Below are positions 35,399-45,120 of a DNA stretch of 64,000 nucleotides, one piece after another. Source of the stretch: Moniliella sp. 'wahieum' (taxonomy: Eukaryota > Basidiomycota > Moniliellomycetes > Moniliellales > Moniliellaceae); assembly GCA_003971905.1 (NCBI GenBank), contig RSEE01000066.1, forward strand, positions 310,001 through 374,000, read 5' to 3'. A program made the translations under genes and the position numbers. Numbering within the stretch: the first letter of the stretch is position 1; each line of letters begins with the position of its first letter. The notes under the pieces were generated by a model that saw nothing but the letters and a program-made list of their open reading frames with translations, was not told the origin of the DNA and did not search any database.

Positions 35399-36391
35399 TT
35401 CCCTACATTCCTCTCCTTCCTTCTCCTCGCCCACCCCGTCCCCTTTCTTACGGCGCATTAGGTACGGTATGGCGGGCGGGACGGACGCGTTGTTTCGACA
35501 TCCTTTCTTTGTTTTTCTGACGACCATACTCACGCTCATAGCTTCGTCAAGTCTTTTGCTGTACGACACGTATATATGCCATTTCGTTGCACTGCCTATA
35601 ACCTCTCCCTGTTTGTTGAGGTACACACACACCCTCCTTTAGTATAATACTGTGTGTGCTCTAACAGTAGTAAGATAGAGCCCAGGCAGGATGGATATCG
35701 ATAGAGGGCCGCTTGCTAATTACCATGATCCTCGCCGCTTCAAGAGGGGAGCGAAGTGTACCCTACGCTTCGCTCTCTGCACCTTGATGGCACTGAGGAT
35801 CATGGCGCCGCAAACCTGGAGGGGCACGGCTGCAGCCCAGCGCCAGTGGAGGAAGCTGCCTTGCCCCCCCGTCCCAGATGCTCCTGCGCTGGTACAGCTG
35901 CCTTCGATGTTGTCCCTATTCTTCCTCATGCGTCCATCTGTCCACAGCCCCTGCAAGGCACACCCATGGAAGATGGAGAGTATCCTCCTCTGTCATGCAT
36001 GGCAGAGCCACCGGCCACCCCAGGTGTGCCGTGCCAGGCCAGTTCGCCCATTAGGCCAAAATGACGTCCCACCGAGCTTGGTCGCATCGTTTACCTCACA
36101 CTCTGCGCGCGCGAAGCAAGCAGTGCCTCTGAGGGAGACTGCTTACGTGCCCGGAAGCCGGCAGTATCCGTTAATTAACGTTTCATCCCCCGCCGCTCCC
36201 GCAGTCGACAGGCGTCGCAATTTCACTGCCGCCCGCGTCCCTGCAGCACAGCGGCAGTAGTGCAGTGCAGGTGTGCTGCGGCGAATGCGCCCAACGCAAC
36301 CCTACATCTGCCGCCGCCCCGGCCAGGTCTATTTAGCCCGCTGCGCTAGCTCTCCTCTCCTATTTTCCCCACCAGCGTTCTCAGTCCGGTC
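35399..36391. other. Intergenic with nested hairpin, upstream of RPL41
   Basis: No protein gene is supported; open frames at 35691-36260 have no similarity. The stretch contains the hairpin at 35723-35805 and, near 36350-36390, a pyrimidine-rich leader suited to a ribosomal protein gene. Confidence 0.5.
35723..35805. repeat. Nested inverted repeat / long hairpin
   Basis: Outer arms CCATGATCCTC (35723-35733) and GAGGATCATGG (35795-35805) are perfect 11-bp complements. Inside, TCAAG (35740-35744) pairs with CTTGA (35783-35787), and GAGCGAAG (35749-35756) with CTTCGCTC (35768-35775). The innermost stem can extend to about 14 pairs with G-U pairs and a 5-base loop. Could be a structured RNA, a small palindromic element or a terminator. 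Confidence 0.8.
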
Positions 36392-36399
36392 AACCCACA

Positions 36400-36588
36400 A
36401 GTACGTCGCCGTCTTGCCCACGCTTGCCGTGGTTCCTATCCCTGGCCCTCCCATCCATCCTATTGCCCTCTGGCACAGAATACTGACCCTGGTCGCTTGC
36501 GCGTCGCGCAGTGAGAGCGAAGTGGAGGAAGAAACGCATGCGCCGTCTGCGCCGCAAACGCAGAAAGATGCGTGCCCGCTCCAAGTAA
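36400..36588 (+). CDS. RPL41: 60S ribosomal protein eL41, start codon split by intron
   Basis: eL41 is the smallest ribosomal protein (25 residues), a single basic helix at the intersubunit face. The sequence from 36514 reads RAKWRKKRMRRL and then continues basic to MRARSK and the stop at 36586-36588: 24 codons with no break, matching the family length exactly once Met is added. The bases in front are ...CGCAG|TG AGA, so the ATG must be split. An intron 36401-36511 (donor GTACGT, acceptor CGCAG) joins the A at 36400 to TG at 36512. The gene is far below usual open-frame cut-offs and would be missed by length-based prediction. It is followed closely by purine-rich 3' sequence. Confidence 0.95.
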
Positions 36589-37386
36589 GCGGCTCGCTAC
36601 TTTTGCTGCCTGGCTCGATGCACCTCGGGTTGCTCGCCACGCGCTCCTTGTCAAACAGAAAAAAAAAGAAATCCTGCGACGGGGCCTGCTGCCCCTTCAC
36701 AGTGCCCCCTGCCCTTTCTGCCTGGACCAGCGGCGAATCGATTGTTGGTTGGCTGCCGCATGGAAGGTGGTTAATGTAGCATCTACCTTTTCCACGTATC
36801 TCGTGGGCCCTTGGCCTGGGTACCTTGCCTGCGACGCTGTAGGCCTGCAATAGTCTCTTCATCTAGCTCGGGCTTAGCCTGTCGAGACGCTTCTACGTTG
36901 TGAGGTTGAGGACGTTGAGGGTTTCCCCTGTTGGAATCCGGGTGGAGGTGCAGGGGAATCGGGTCGGGAGAACGTATGTTCCTTCCGTGGTAATATAATG
37001 CCGCGGTGGGGAGAGCGGCATGAATAGTATAGGTGTGCGCTAGGAATGTGCGTGTCCACCATGCATTCATCACCATCGCTCCCCCGACATGCGTGGCTGC
37101 CACTTTTTCACACTGGATACCAGGCTAGCCACACCTCTTTCCACACTCTTTCTAGACTCGAATGGAACGGATCTTTTTGGGTAGCTGATTGCGCGCACAT
37201 TATTGCAGATGCGCTTCTATAGACACCTTGTCGTTTCACCTGGCATCCATTGGAGAGCGGAGGGTTGCTAGTATCCATACAGCTGCAGCATATATATGTA
37301 GAAACAGATGAGGGAGCACATCGCCAAGGAAAGTTCCGATACAAGCAGTCCATTAACAAAAACAAAGTACGGTGCGATTCCCAAAA
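36589..37386. other. Intergenic, no gene supported
   Basis: The 3' regions of convergent RPL41 and the FGxxLDP gene. No conserved feature was recognised; frames on the minus strand opposite RPL41 are shadows. Confidence 0.5.
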
Positions 37387-37981
37387 TTACGGCCGCCTTG
37401 CATCAAGCTGAGCGTGTTCCTTCAGTGATGGGCGGTGAGGGTCCAGAGTTCGACCAAAGGCAGTAGAGTCAAGGGGGGAGGAACGTGGCCTGGTCTTGTT
37501 GGCCTTTGGGCGGCGTGGAGGAGGCGGCAAGGAGCAACGGGCACGAAGTGCTGCCAGTTCCCGTTCGCATGGACGCAGAGGGTCCAACTCGCCGCCAAAC
37601 CTCCATGTCCTGGCAGGGGCGGGTGTAGCGGCGTGGAGCGATCCCGATGGGGAAACAGCCGCAGTCTGCTCCCGAGCGGTAACACGGTCAAGTTCGGTCC
37701 CGAATCGTCGAGGGACCGCTTGAGAGGTACTGGGAAGGACGAGAACCGAGTTGATGGACACGGTCTTTTCGTCCTCCTTGTCGCAGTCTTGCTCGTCTTT
37801 GTCCTCGGCAACGTAGGACACGAGCGTTGCATCGGTCCAGGTGCGAGTCAAGTCCAAGTCCGAGTGGGGGCTCGATGGCGAAGGCATGGGGGTCGAAGGC
37901 GCAAAGACAAAGAGAACGGAGCGCTTTGGAAAGGCGGCTGGTCCGGCACGGGGCAACGGTAGAGGGAGTTGTGCAGGGCAT
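37387..37981 (-). CDS. Small unknown protein with FGxxLDP repeats
   Basis: I do not recognise a family. One frame of about 165-190 codons ends at 37387. A hydrophobic start (RSVLFVFAPSTPMPSPS) leads to an acidic middle (DKDEQDCDKEDEKTVSI) and then three copies of a short motif: RRFGTELDRVTARE, WRFGGELDPLRPCERE and TAFGRTLDPHRPSLKE. The consensus is F-G-x-x-L-D-P-x-R-P-x-x-x-E, spaced about 40 residues apart in basic, Pro-rich linkers. The start is uncertain: ATG 37887 is in frame, and ATG 37981 (MPCTTPSTVA) would be in frame after a one-base correction near 37950. A TATA-like run lies about 130 bp upstream of 37981. Spaced short motifs suggest a multivalent scaffold or inhibitor; this is inference. 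Confidence 0.65.
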
Positions 37982-38108
37982 ACTAGCTTGCAGCAGAGAG
38001 ACGATAAAAGGAGAAGCGTTGAGGATGCGCGCTAGGGCGGGTGTTGGATGTGATGAGTGTGGTGAAGGTGAGGTGTGGTGTGGATGTCAGTACGACCAGA
38101 GGAGAGTC

Positions 38109-38117
38109 TATATATAT
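38109..38117 (-). promoter_or_regulatory. TATA-like run upstream of FGxxLDP gene
   Basis: TATATATAT lies about 130 bp upstream of the 37981 start candidate, in the expected promoter position. Sequence match only. Confidence 0.4.
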
Positions 38118-38700
38118 CCAACGAAATCATTTGTTGGATCTTGCTGCCCGCTCAGCAGCGTCTGGCGCGATAAAGTATAGCCTGGGTGCCTCAATCCATT
38201 TTGCGTCGGGGTTAGTAGGCAGGTGTCTGAGTGCATCAGCCCCCGCAGCGCGCACCAAGCAACGCAGCGTCACGCGTCACGAGCTTTCCATCTCACCTTC
38301 GGGTTGGTTGTTGACAGCTTACTTTGACGCGCCGCTGCCCCAGATGTCATGCATGCCGTGTTGGCAGGCGCCCCCACAACGCCCACGGCCGACCGACGAC
38401 AAGAGTCACGGTGACTCTGGAGAGTGGGGACGAGTGGCAGGGAGTGAGTGTGGTGAGTACACGGAGTGCGGAGTGGAGTTCGAGTACGGACATACTGACA
38501 CTGGAAGCTGGAAGCGCAAGCGCGTAGTCTAGTAGTGGAGGGAGGGACTGGTGCCGGGCGTGGGAGGCTGCCCTGTGGCGGGGGTTGCAGGCAGCGACTG
38601 CGCGTCGTAGCTGCGGAGCAGCACGCCGCGACTGCGCAGCCGCCCCTGCATCGAGCATCGGCGGCAGCTAGGGTTACCAGTAGCGAGTGACGCCACGCGT

Positions 38701-38791
38701 GACTCATCGAACTCATCGAAGCCATCGATCATCCACCCACACGTCACCGGCGAGCCATCTAGTCATCGAGCTACTACTCATCGAATCGACA
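38701..38791. repeat. Cluster of TCATCGA motifs
   Basis: Four exact TCATCGA copies plus ATCGATCAT and TCATCCC variants within about 110 bp; two more relatives at 39150. Several are preceded by GAC or AAC, giving TGACTCAT, an AP-1/Gcn4-like core. Confidence 0.7.
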
Positions 38792-39018
38792 CCCTTGAGT
38801 CATCCCAAGTCAGCCTACGGTTGCCTTCACATCTGTTTACATTACCGAAGAGCTTGACGCTGGGCCAAGAAGCACTGCGCAGTCTGCTGACCGTCGACAG
38901 TCTAATCCTCTGCCGCCCGCCATTTGAGCTACCGCGGATGTGGCTCGTGTGTATCGGCCAACGTCCCTTCAAGCTCCAAGTCCCTCAGGCCTATACGCCT
39001 TACCGCGGCCTTTTTTCA

Positions 39019-39036
39019 TAGATCCGATCGGATCTA
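39019..39036. repeat. 18-bp perfect palindrome
   Basis: TAGATCCGATCGGATCTA reads the same on both strands, followed by another AGATCT. No coding sequence surrounds it. Confidence 0.85.
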
Positions 39037-39742
39037 AGATCTAAAGCTCGATGCTTTGCCCACCATGCAGCCTTAACAGAGCTGGCTCCCAAATAGAACC
39101 AAGTTACCGTCGTGGATCGGTCGAAGGGGTGGCCCGAGCGGGCATCGAAGAGGTCATCGACTCATCGGGCTGCAGTTGCCTCTCGATGCCCCGACGCTGC
39201 CACAGGCTGCTGTGAGATCCGCGCGTCGAGCTCGAGAAGGAGCCGAGGGCGGGGTCAGGCAGTTTATACAGACCTTACATTGAATCGCCCCCGTTGTTCT
39301 ACCACCCGGAGGGCGTTCTACGTTGAGAGCCCATTGATCCCCAGGCCATGTGAGAAGCAGAGTGTGTGCATGCCACCTCATCAACCAACACGGGGGACTG
39401 GCGCTCGCACTACGTTTGCACGTTGGCCGCCAAGAACATGGTAGAAGAAAGTGCAAAAAAGCAAGGGCACAGCGTGCAATTTAGATCATGCACTACCGTG
39501 TGGCGGTGAGTGCCCAAGGAAGAAGCTGTTGGGGGCAAAAGACAGCCACGGAGCGGGGACAGGCACAAGTGCACAGGCCAACGAAAACTGTCCAAGGGGG
39601 AATATGCACATCCAACATGGGGTTATACGGGCGGGGTTGGCAATCAATCCAAGAACCATATGAGAGAGTAGTACCAAAAGCAAGCGTAGGCAGCATGGAA
39701 AGATAGCACCCCCCCACCCTCACATCAGCCGAATGCGCCGGT

Positions 39743-39777
39743 GTCGTTGTCGTTGTCGTTGTCGTTATCGTTGTCGG
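39743..39777. repeat. GTTGTC microsatellite
   Basis: About six GTTGTC hexamers with one variant (GTTATC), directly downstream of the sorting nexin stop codon. Confidence 0.85.
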
Positions 39778-39792
39778 TGCCTGTCCACCCGC

Positions 39793-41214
39793 TCACAACC
39801 ACTGATTGCGGTCAAACCCAGGGTCCTGAAGGAAGGCACACAGAACCTTGGAACCCGTTTGCAGCAGAGGGTGCCCCGCTACTATTTGAATGAAGCGCTC
39901 CAGCCCTTCGCGGCGGGTCTCTACCACCTCTTCGCTAAACCGATTGGTAAACACCTTACCGGGAAGCGGGGGGATGTTGACCCGGGTGCTTTCGCGCTGA
40001 GAACATCGCGAAAGTATTCAAAGTCGCTGTAGCGGCGTCGGACGCTGCTGTATCGCATCTTGAACGCCGGAATGTTGGTCTACGCACCGACAGCAGAGGT
40101 CAGAACAGAACGCCCACAAGCAGGAGGAAAAACGGATGAAATCGCGTACCCTCGTAATGATCTCGTAATCGGTAAACTGCTTGCGGCCATACCCATGCGT
40201 CAACGCATTGCGTACCTCCACTTCCAAAAAGTTCTCCGGCACACTGTACATATCCTCCACGCTCTCCTTCTGCGTCGGCGTGCTGGACAGACGCGCAAAG
40301 GGAGATGAGTAGGCAGCGACGGAAGAGTTGTACTGGTATCACCCGGCAACGTTGTCTGCGACAGACCGCCTGCCGTCGCCGTCGATGCAAACGCTGCATA
40401 CGGCGCCGAATTGTGGCTGGCAAACGCACGGTGTGAAGCGCCCCCGGGCACAGCCGTCACCCCTGCTCGCGTCGCCGCCTTGGACGTAGCAGGAGGAATG
40501 TCCCGGTCTGGCTTGGCGTTGGGACCGTGCGAGGCGGCGTGGCCGCAGGGGCAGGCACAACAGGGGCTTGGCGAGGCGGGGAAGAGGGTCCGCTCGGTTG
40601 GGAGGCAGATGTCATCGCTCGTTGCACCGGAGCCCCCAGGCCATCCGAGTCCTGGGCTACACGCGCGGGGGGGAAGGATAGGAGTGGGCTAAGGACGAGG
40701 AGCGCACAGGGGACACTGGAGTATGCGGAGAGGTGGAGCCCCCCGCCCTGCTCAGCGCCGACTGAGACTTGGACTCGTACGGGGTAGGAATAGGGGCGGA
40801 AGGAGCAGGCGCAGGCGTGGTGGTCCAGGCATCGTCGGCCGTGGCAGGACCTTCTTCAAGATCATCGTCGGCCAGGTCGCCAACATGTTGCTGGAAGGCA
40901 ACCGAAGGCAGAATCGGTTTGAAAGGCGTAGTCTGGGCCGGGGGCGGAGCGGGGACCGACGCAGGCAGAGGCGACGCGTTCGAGCTAAATCCAAATCCAC
41001 CAGCCTCAGGATCGTCATCGTCATCGCTCGTGGGTGCGCCAAGCGAAAGGCTGGTGAGGCCCGTGGTGAGAGAGGGAGCGGGAGGAGAAAAGAGCTCAGC
41101 GGTGCTCGGCAGGGCAGAGGCCGAACCGAGGCCGAGAGTGGCACTGGACGCAGTGGGCGCGCCCCAGGGCGCATCGTCGTTTTCGTCGGGCTCAGACTGC
41201 CACACGGACGCCAT
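39793..41214 (-). CDS. SNX3: Snx3/Grd19-type sorting nexin with long N-terminal extension
   Basis: Snx3/Grd19 binds PI3P through its PX domain and works with retromer to retrieve cargo from endosomes. The PX part is clear: [30 protein letters not shown], then intron 40080-40149 (GTACGC...GTAG), then [20 protein letters not shown] with the PI3P-binding [45 protein letters not shown] and the C-terminus FDRNQWL, stop at 39793. This end is typical of Snx3. Unusually, the frame begins at ATG 41214 with about 300 disordered residues ([37 protein letters not shown]), where Snx3 usually has 10-50. Frame breaks lie near 40665, 40500, 40265 and 39981-39986. The extension could belong to a separate gene fused only by my reading, but no stop plus start separates them once breaks are repaired. 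Confidence 0.83.
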
Positions 41215-42106
41215 TGGCAAGGAGGAGGGGGGGGAGAAGGGGGAGGAGGGGGGCGGGGGGAGGCGGCGCCAGCGACCGATGGATGGTGTGGGATCAGCCG
41301 ATCGATCAGCTCCTGTCGGCTCGGTTTGAGTACCGAGTGTTGGGCGGGGGGCGCGTGGAGCAGCCAGAGCGGCTCGGGCTTATGTGCTTACCTACGCACA
41401 CCGAGGCGTCCGCTGCATTTGCCCCACCTCCTTTTCGGCCTCCCGGCGTGCGTGATTACAATGGGGCGGGCAAGGCGACGGTTGACACTGGCGCTGCCTT
41501 AGTATATACCCCCTGCTTTACACACCCAACACGGCGGCTTGCTTCCTCAGGCTGAGGAGGCCTGACCACAGCCAAAAATCATGTATGTGTGTCCTCTACG
41601 CCCGGGGGGTGGGTTCTGTGCAGGTGCGGGTGACAGTATATAGGCCACGACTCCATCAAACGGAGGGGTAGGAGAGGGCAGGTATTAATGAGCAGGCAAG
41701 TGGGGATGGGGGGGGGTTAAATGAAGCAAGGAAATGGATAACGTGTATGGGCCAGAGGACATGTGATGGAGACCGAATGCTAGAGAGTGGCAAGGGTGTG
41801 CTGGCGCTGGTAGTCTCTCAGCCAGGGGAGGGGGGGTGAGAGAAAAAGCGCAGTAGGTGGTACAGTGCGCACAACGTCATGAAACAAAAAAATGGTCCTT
41901 TTGGAAGTGAGGAAAGAGAGAGGAAACGCAAGTACCAAAACGGCAGGGCCGAGGCATGTCCATGGCATGTGCGAAAAAGAACGAGACAGAACAAAGATGT
42001 GGAAGGAGGCTTTCCTTCTCCAGCTTCTCCAGGCTGCGCAAGGTAGAAGAGCCAGGATGAGGGAACGGGAGCCAAAAGTTGCCGTCAAATTCCTGTTGGA
42101 GGTTGT
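41215..42106. other. Intergenic, no gene seen
   Basis: Lies between two minus-strand genes. Holds the sorting nexin promoter (TATATA near 41513) and the 3' end of the GH79 gene. No other feature was recognised. Confidence 0.5.
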
Positions 42107-44073
42107 CTACTTGGTACTCTTTTCCAAATTGGGCCCAGCCCGGCGCTTGCGGCGCCGGCACAAGAGACAAATGCTTACGGCAGTCACCGCGATCAGGAAC
42201 AACACGCCGCACGGAATGGCGACCGCAAGGGCAATGATGGCGCCCGTGGAAAGACCTTTGTGGGTCGACTTGAAGCCAGTGGTGGCGCTGAACGTAGGTG
42301 CTGGGCCGCTGCCGGAACCGCTGGGGTTGTCACCCCTCGGACGAGGTGACGGCCGCACAGCTGGTCTGGTTCACTACCGGGTTGCTGCCCAGGCGCGAAC
42401 CTAGGTTGGCCACCAGAGCCGAGCCATCAGGCACACTGATGCTCACCTTGCCCTGCGAATCGACTGCGACGGTTTGGAGAGTGGTGTTGACCAGGTCGGG
42501 CTGGGCGTTGGGCAGCGTTTCAAACGACATGCCGTTCCAGGTAGTGTTTTGCGTTGCGTCCGTACCGGGGGCAGTGAGGTGCGAAAGGTAAAACGTCTGG
42601 CCGGCCAGCGAAGGCAGAGTAAACGAAAAGGATGCGCTGTTGCCCGAGGGAGAGGAGATGTTGCTTGTCTGGGTATTGAGGAGAGCCAATCCCGTCAAGT
42701 CATTGCCAGTGTAGATCGCATAGGCGCCCAGACGGCCGGTGTACCCTGCGGGTGGGTTGGTGGCAATGGAGGCAACACGGGTGTTGCATTGCGCACCAAT
42801 CAACTGCGCAATCGCCGCATACGCATAGTAACACGATCGTGGGGAGGCGTGCCAAGAATGGAGATCGGCTGCCACGGCGCAGAGTAGGAAGTTTGGGTCG
42901 AGTGCAGCTGCACTGAACTCACCCCGACAGTGGCGGCATAGAGGAAAAAGTTGAAGGTCCACAGGGTGTTGGCAAACGTGTCGGAAATCCCCTTGATTCC
43001 CTCGGGGCCAATGGAGCCCATCTCACGCAGAAAGTAGGGCTTGCCAGTCACTTTGGCTTGGCTCGCCTGGCTCGCCCACTCAGTGAATTGAGATGCCGTA
43101 TTGTCCAAGTTCATGAGCCAGTCTGACGTGATGGCAAAAGGAGAGACGCCGATGTAGTACTGCCCCAGATATGGTCAGGCCATCAGTACTCAGTGGATAG
43201 AAAGAATAGCACGAGGCTCAGGGGAGGGGGGTACGAACAGTGTAGTCATGTTGATTCCAGCCAGAGATGTAGACACCGTTGCCGCTCGCCACCCCGTTGG
43301 TGTCCTGGACCAGGTTAGCAACGGTACGGGTGACCGTTTTGGTCGGCCGTGGTGGCGGTGGCTGCGACCTCGAAAAAGTCAGACGATTTGTTGCGGGGGG
43401 CAAGGACACGGGTGTTGATTGCCTGAACACGGGCGATCCATTCGGCTCCGTACTGGGACTCGGTGTAGCCAGCGGGACGGTATCCATTTACGACATAGAG
43501 GTCCGGTTCGTTGCCAACCTCAAATCCCGACACGGTCACGTTGTGGAGCATGTCGAGCGTCGCAGCTGCCTGCTCGACAATTCGGTCGATCGCATCGGAG
43601 CCATTGTAGGCCAAGTTGAGGCCAAATGTGATGGGGGTGCCCTTCGGAAGGCGGTCGAGCATGGTGAAGAGCTCTGGCCCGTAGTACCACGAGGCGGTGA
43701 CAGGAGCCGCGCCGCTGGTGTTGGTTACAAACGCATAGCCGCTAGCCTTGGGACTGTAGAGCATATTGTCGCCCGTGTTGCCACCGATGCGCAAGTGACT
43801 GGGCACGCCCGTAAGTTCCGCAGGTTGGCGAGACAGCCGTACGTGAGGGGGTTGACCTGGTCTGTGCCGGTAAATGCCTGGAGGTTGGTGGGCTCAATGC
43901 CCATACCAGCATAGGACGGCAAGAGTGTCTGCGAAAGCGTGTTGCCCGCATTGGACGCATTCAGGGCCGGGAGAGCGTGACGGTGGTGACGCGCTGCGGG
44001 CGACCTGGAGGCCGGCGGCGGCCAGGAGCCCAAGTGCCACGCGCGCCAGAGCAGAGCGCCGAGGGTGGCCCAT
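42107..44073 (-). CDS. GH79-family glycosidase (beta-glucuronidase-like) with C-terminal membrane anchor
   Basis: A secreted or surface glycosidase of GH79, a family acting on glucuronides of proteoglycans or arabinogalactans. The N-terminal signal peptide is MGHPRRSALARVALGLLAAAG, starting at 44073. The catalytic barrel has HLRIGGNTGDNM, ITFGLNLAYNG, the acid/base Glu in SGFEVGNEPDLY (about 43510) and the likely nucleophile in LREMGSIGPEG (about 43015). Intron at 43160-43238 joins NQHDYT to YYIGVSPFAI. A C-terminal beta domain follows (YAIYTGNDLTGLALLN; NQTSCAAVTSSEG). After a Gly/Ser linker one membrane helix (ALAVAIPCGVLFLIAVTAVS) and a basic end CLLCRRRKRRAG close the protein at 42107. 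Frame breaks lie near 44000, 43815, 43385, 42840 and the C run 42333-42336. About 630 residues. Membrane tethering instead of free secretion is unusual. Confidence 0.87.
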
Positions 44074-45120
44074 GAGTGGCGCGTGCGGGGGCTGCGGTGT
44101 GGATGGCTGGGGGAGGGGAGAGGGGGGGGCGAACGGGCGGGAGGTGGTGGTGGTGGCGGTGGCTAGGCTGGGAGGCAGACAATGGTGGTGGGCTGAACGT
44201 GGCGAAAAGGCGGGAGGGCGCATGTGGGAACGGGGAACGTGACATGGGCGGGACATGTGACCTGTGACATGTGACAGCTGGATGTCCCGATGGTCGAAGC
44301 TGAAACAAAATGGCCAATGGACTGATTCGATTAATGGCCAGGGACGCGCCCCTCGCAGCGCTGGCTCTTCGGGTGCACCCAGCTCTAAAATGTCAGCTCC
44401 CAAACGCTCCATGCACGGGGGCTGTGCGACCCAACCCTACGGATCGACGATCGGCGGATCCACCTCGTCCATCGCGCACATCATGCATCACACATCATGC
44501 ATCGGCCTCGCTGTGCTGTGCCTTCACCCAGCTGGCCTTTCCGCCGGCTTCCTGCTCCCCGATGCAGGACAAGTGCTAAGCGACCAGCTGCTCCGTCTAC
44601 GCGTAAGGTTCTGCCCGTTGCTGCGTGGCCGCCGGTCTGACCGCACCTTGGCACATTGCCATTTCGATCCTATATACCGCTGGGAATACGATTGAGAGGG
44701 CCGAGCGTTCTGGTCGCTGTATACTGTGCCACGGACGGCATGGACTATCTAGTCTCGGCTTGACAAACTCGCAAGACCGCCAACGCGGAACCGTGGATAA
44801 TCGACACTACACAAGAGGGAATGGGAACTGAGGGGGTAGTGAGAGGAGGAGGTCAAAGGGAAAGGGAACGTGGAGAAGGAGAAGGGGAAGAAGAAAAGGA
44901 GGGGGGGATAAAACGAAGGCCTTCTGCCGCTGGAGGGGATGAAACTCATCCCATAACATGAGGCGAGGTGCCTTCCCCCCTCCCCCATTCCCCAGCGACG
45001 GAAAACGGGACAGAAACGAAACCGAACGAAACCGGACGTTGTTTTTTCAAGAACAAGATAAGAGTTCGCAGTGGGACCGGCCAAGACGACCAGGTGAGAC
45101 AGTGGGTGGGGTGGGGGTAC
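44074..45120. other. Intergenic, promoter of GH79 gene
   Basis: Between two minus-strand genes; no gene recognised. The part next to 44073 is a long C/T tract on the minus strand, as expected for a fungal promoter. A TATATA lies near 44670. Confidence 0.5.

Larger units (their letters stand above)
37982..39792. other. Intergenic with repeated short motifs
   Basis: No gene is supported. It contains a TATA-like run, a cluster of TCATCGA motifs (38701-38791), an 18-bp perfect palindrome (39019-39036) and, at its right end, a GTTGTC microsatellite beside the sorting nexin stop. Confidence 0.5.

Noticed and set aside
36329-36862. Minus-strand open frame over RPL41
   Set aside because: It is a shadow of the eL41 exon and its intron; no similarity.
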